Source of the DNA: Heliocidaris erythrogramma
Taxonomy: Eukaryota > Echinodermata > Echinoidea > Camarodonta > Echinometridae
Length of the DNA: 64,000 bases
Assembly (NCBI GenBank): GCA_025617745.1
Contig: CM046867.1
Location: forward strand, 26,962,705-27,026,704
Reading direction: 5' to 3'
The notes under the pieces are model-generated. The model saw only the letters and a list, made by a program, of their open reading frames with translations. It ran no database searches and had not been told where the DNA came from. Numbering within the stretch: position 1 is the first letter of the stretch; every line of letters starts with the position of its first letter. The translations under genes and the position numbers were made by a program. Below are positions 63,931 to 64,000 of the stretch, in pieces.

Positions 63931-64000
63931 TAAAAGAAACTCTGGATCGCAACCTGAAACTTAAAGCTTGCCGGGCATACATGTAGCTGGGCATAGCAAC

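Larger units (their letters stand above)
61794..64000. other. ATP6V0C intron 1 (partial)
   Basis: No second exon seen. It contains a poly-G run (62204-62226), a 116-bp gapless palindrome (62687-62802) and two pairs of direct repeats (62199/63137; 63210/63760). A 116-codon open frame at 63240-63590 has no recognisable domain, is open on both strands, and lies in a duplicated segment, so I do not call it a gene. Confidence 0.65.

Noticed and set aside
47702-64000. A second PWP2 gene starting from the inverted exon 1 copy
   Set aside because: No sequence resembling PWP2 exon 2 or later exons appears on the plus strand to the right of the palindrome.

Overview
The window is intron-rich animal nuclear DNA. 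It is AT-rich, dense in dispersed and tandem repeats, and has no bacterial-style operons. Its repeats (tandem-repeat elements with terminal hairpins, many small inverted-repeat elements, GCGAAGCG-type arrays, interspersed poly-G/poly-C tracts) look like a marine invertebrate deuterostome, most likely a sea urchin or close relative. That organism call is an inference from repeat style and protein similarity, not a search result.

Two conserved protein-coding genes are present. (1) PWP2 (UTP1), a WD40 protein of the U3 snoRNP/SSU processome, runs on the minus strand across 47163..1871. I could chain 17 exons with GT/AG borders and consistent phase from the initiator ATG (47163) to residue about 854. 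The last exon or exons lie off the left edge. The human protein has about 919 residues, so roughly 65 are missing. (2) The first coding exon of ATP6V0C, the V-ATPase 16 kDa proteolipid (subunit c), is on the plus strand at 61724..61793; the rest lies off the right edge. The two genes are arranged head-to-head about 14.5 kb apart.

Layout: 1-47145 is PWP2 coding exons in large introns. Introns hold a polypurine microsatellite (5.6 kb), a hairpin-ended tandem-repeat element (16.1-17.25 kb), a 40-bp minisatellite (17.3-17.7 kb), a Penelope-like retroelement tail between about 700-bp direct repeats (18.5-20.9 kb), a 902-bp inverted-repeat transposon with a perfect 8-bp target duplication (24.1-25.0 kb), pogo/Tigger-like MITEs, a second hairpin-ended element packed with AGGTCA half-sites (28.6-29.7 kb), a hAT-like MITE (36.9 kb) and a 31-bp minisatellite of about 33 copies (39.06-40.1 kb). 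46855-47993 is a large near-perfect palindrome (about 513-bp arms, 113-bp spacer) that duplicates PWP2 exon 1 and its promoter in inverted orientation. 48-61 kb is intergenic: a candidate plus-strand 5' exon (48.4-48.6 kb), a 2.6-kb TIR element filled with a 212-bp satellite and bounded by a 9-bp target duplication (49.1-51.7 kb), a GC-rich irregular array (54.2-56.6 kb), an ATT microsatellite (58.9 kb) and a decayed LINE with a nested MITE (60-61.2 kb). 61.8-64 kb is ATP6V0C intron 1 with a 116-bp gapless palindrome and direct duplications.

Both genes are housekeeping genes: PWP2 acts in nucleolar 18S rRNA maturation, ATP6V0C in proton pumping at lysosomes and endosomes. No functional link between them is implied. 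The most unusual signals are the palindrome that copies the PWP2 promoter and start codon, the transposon that has grown an internal 212-bp satellite, and repeated duplication of splice-donor segments next to PWP2 exons 12 and 15.
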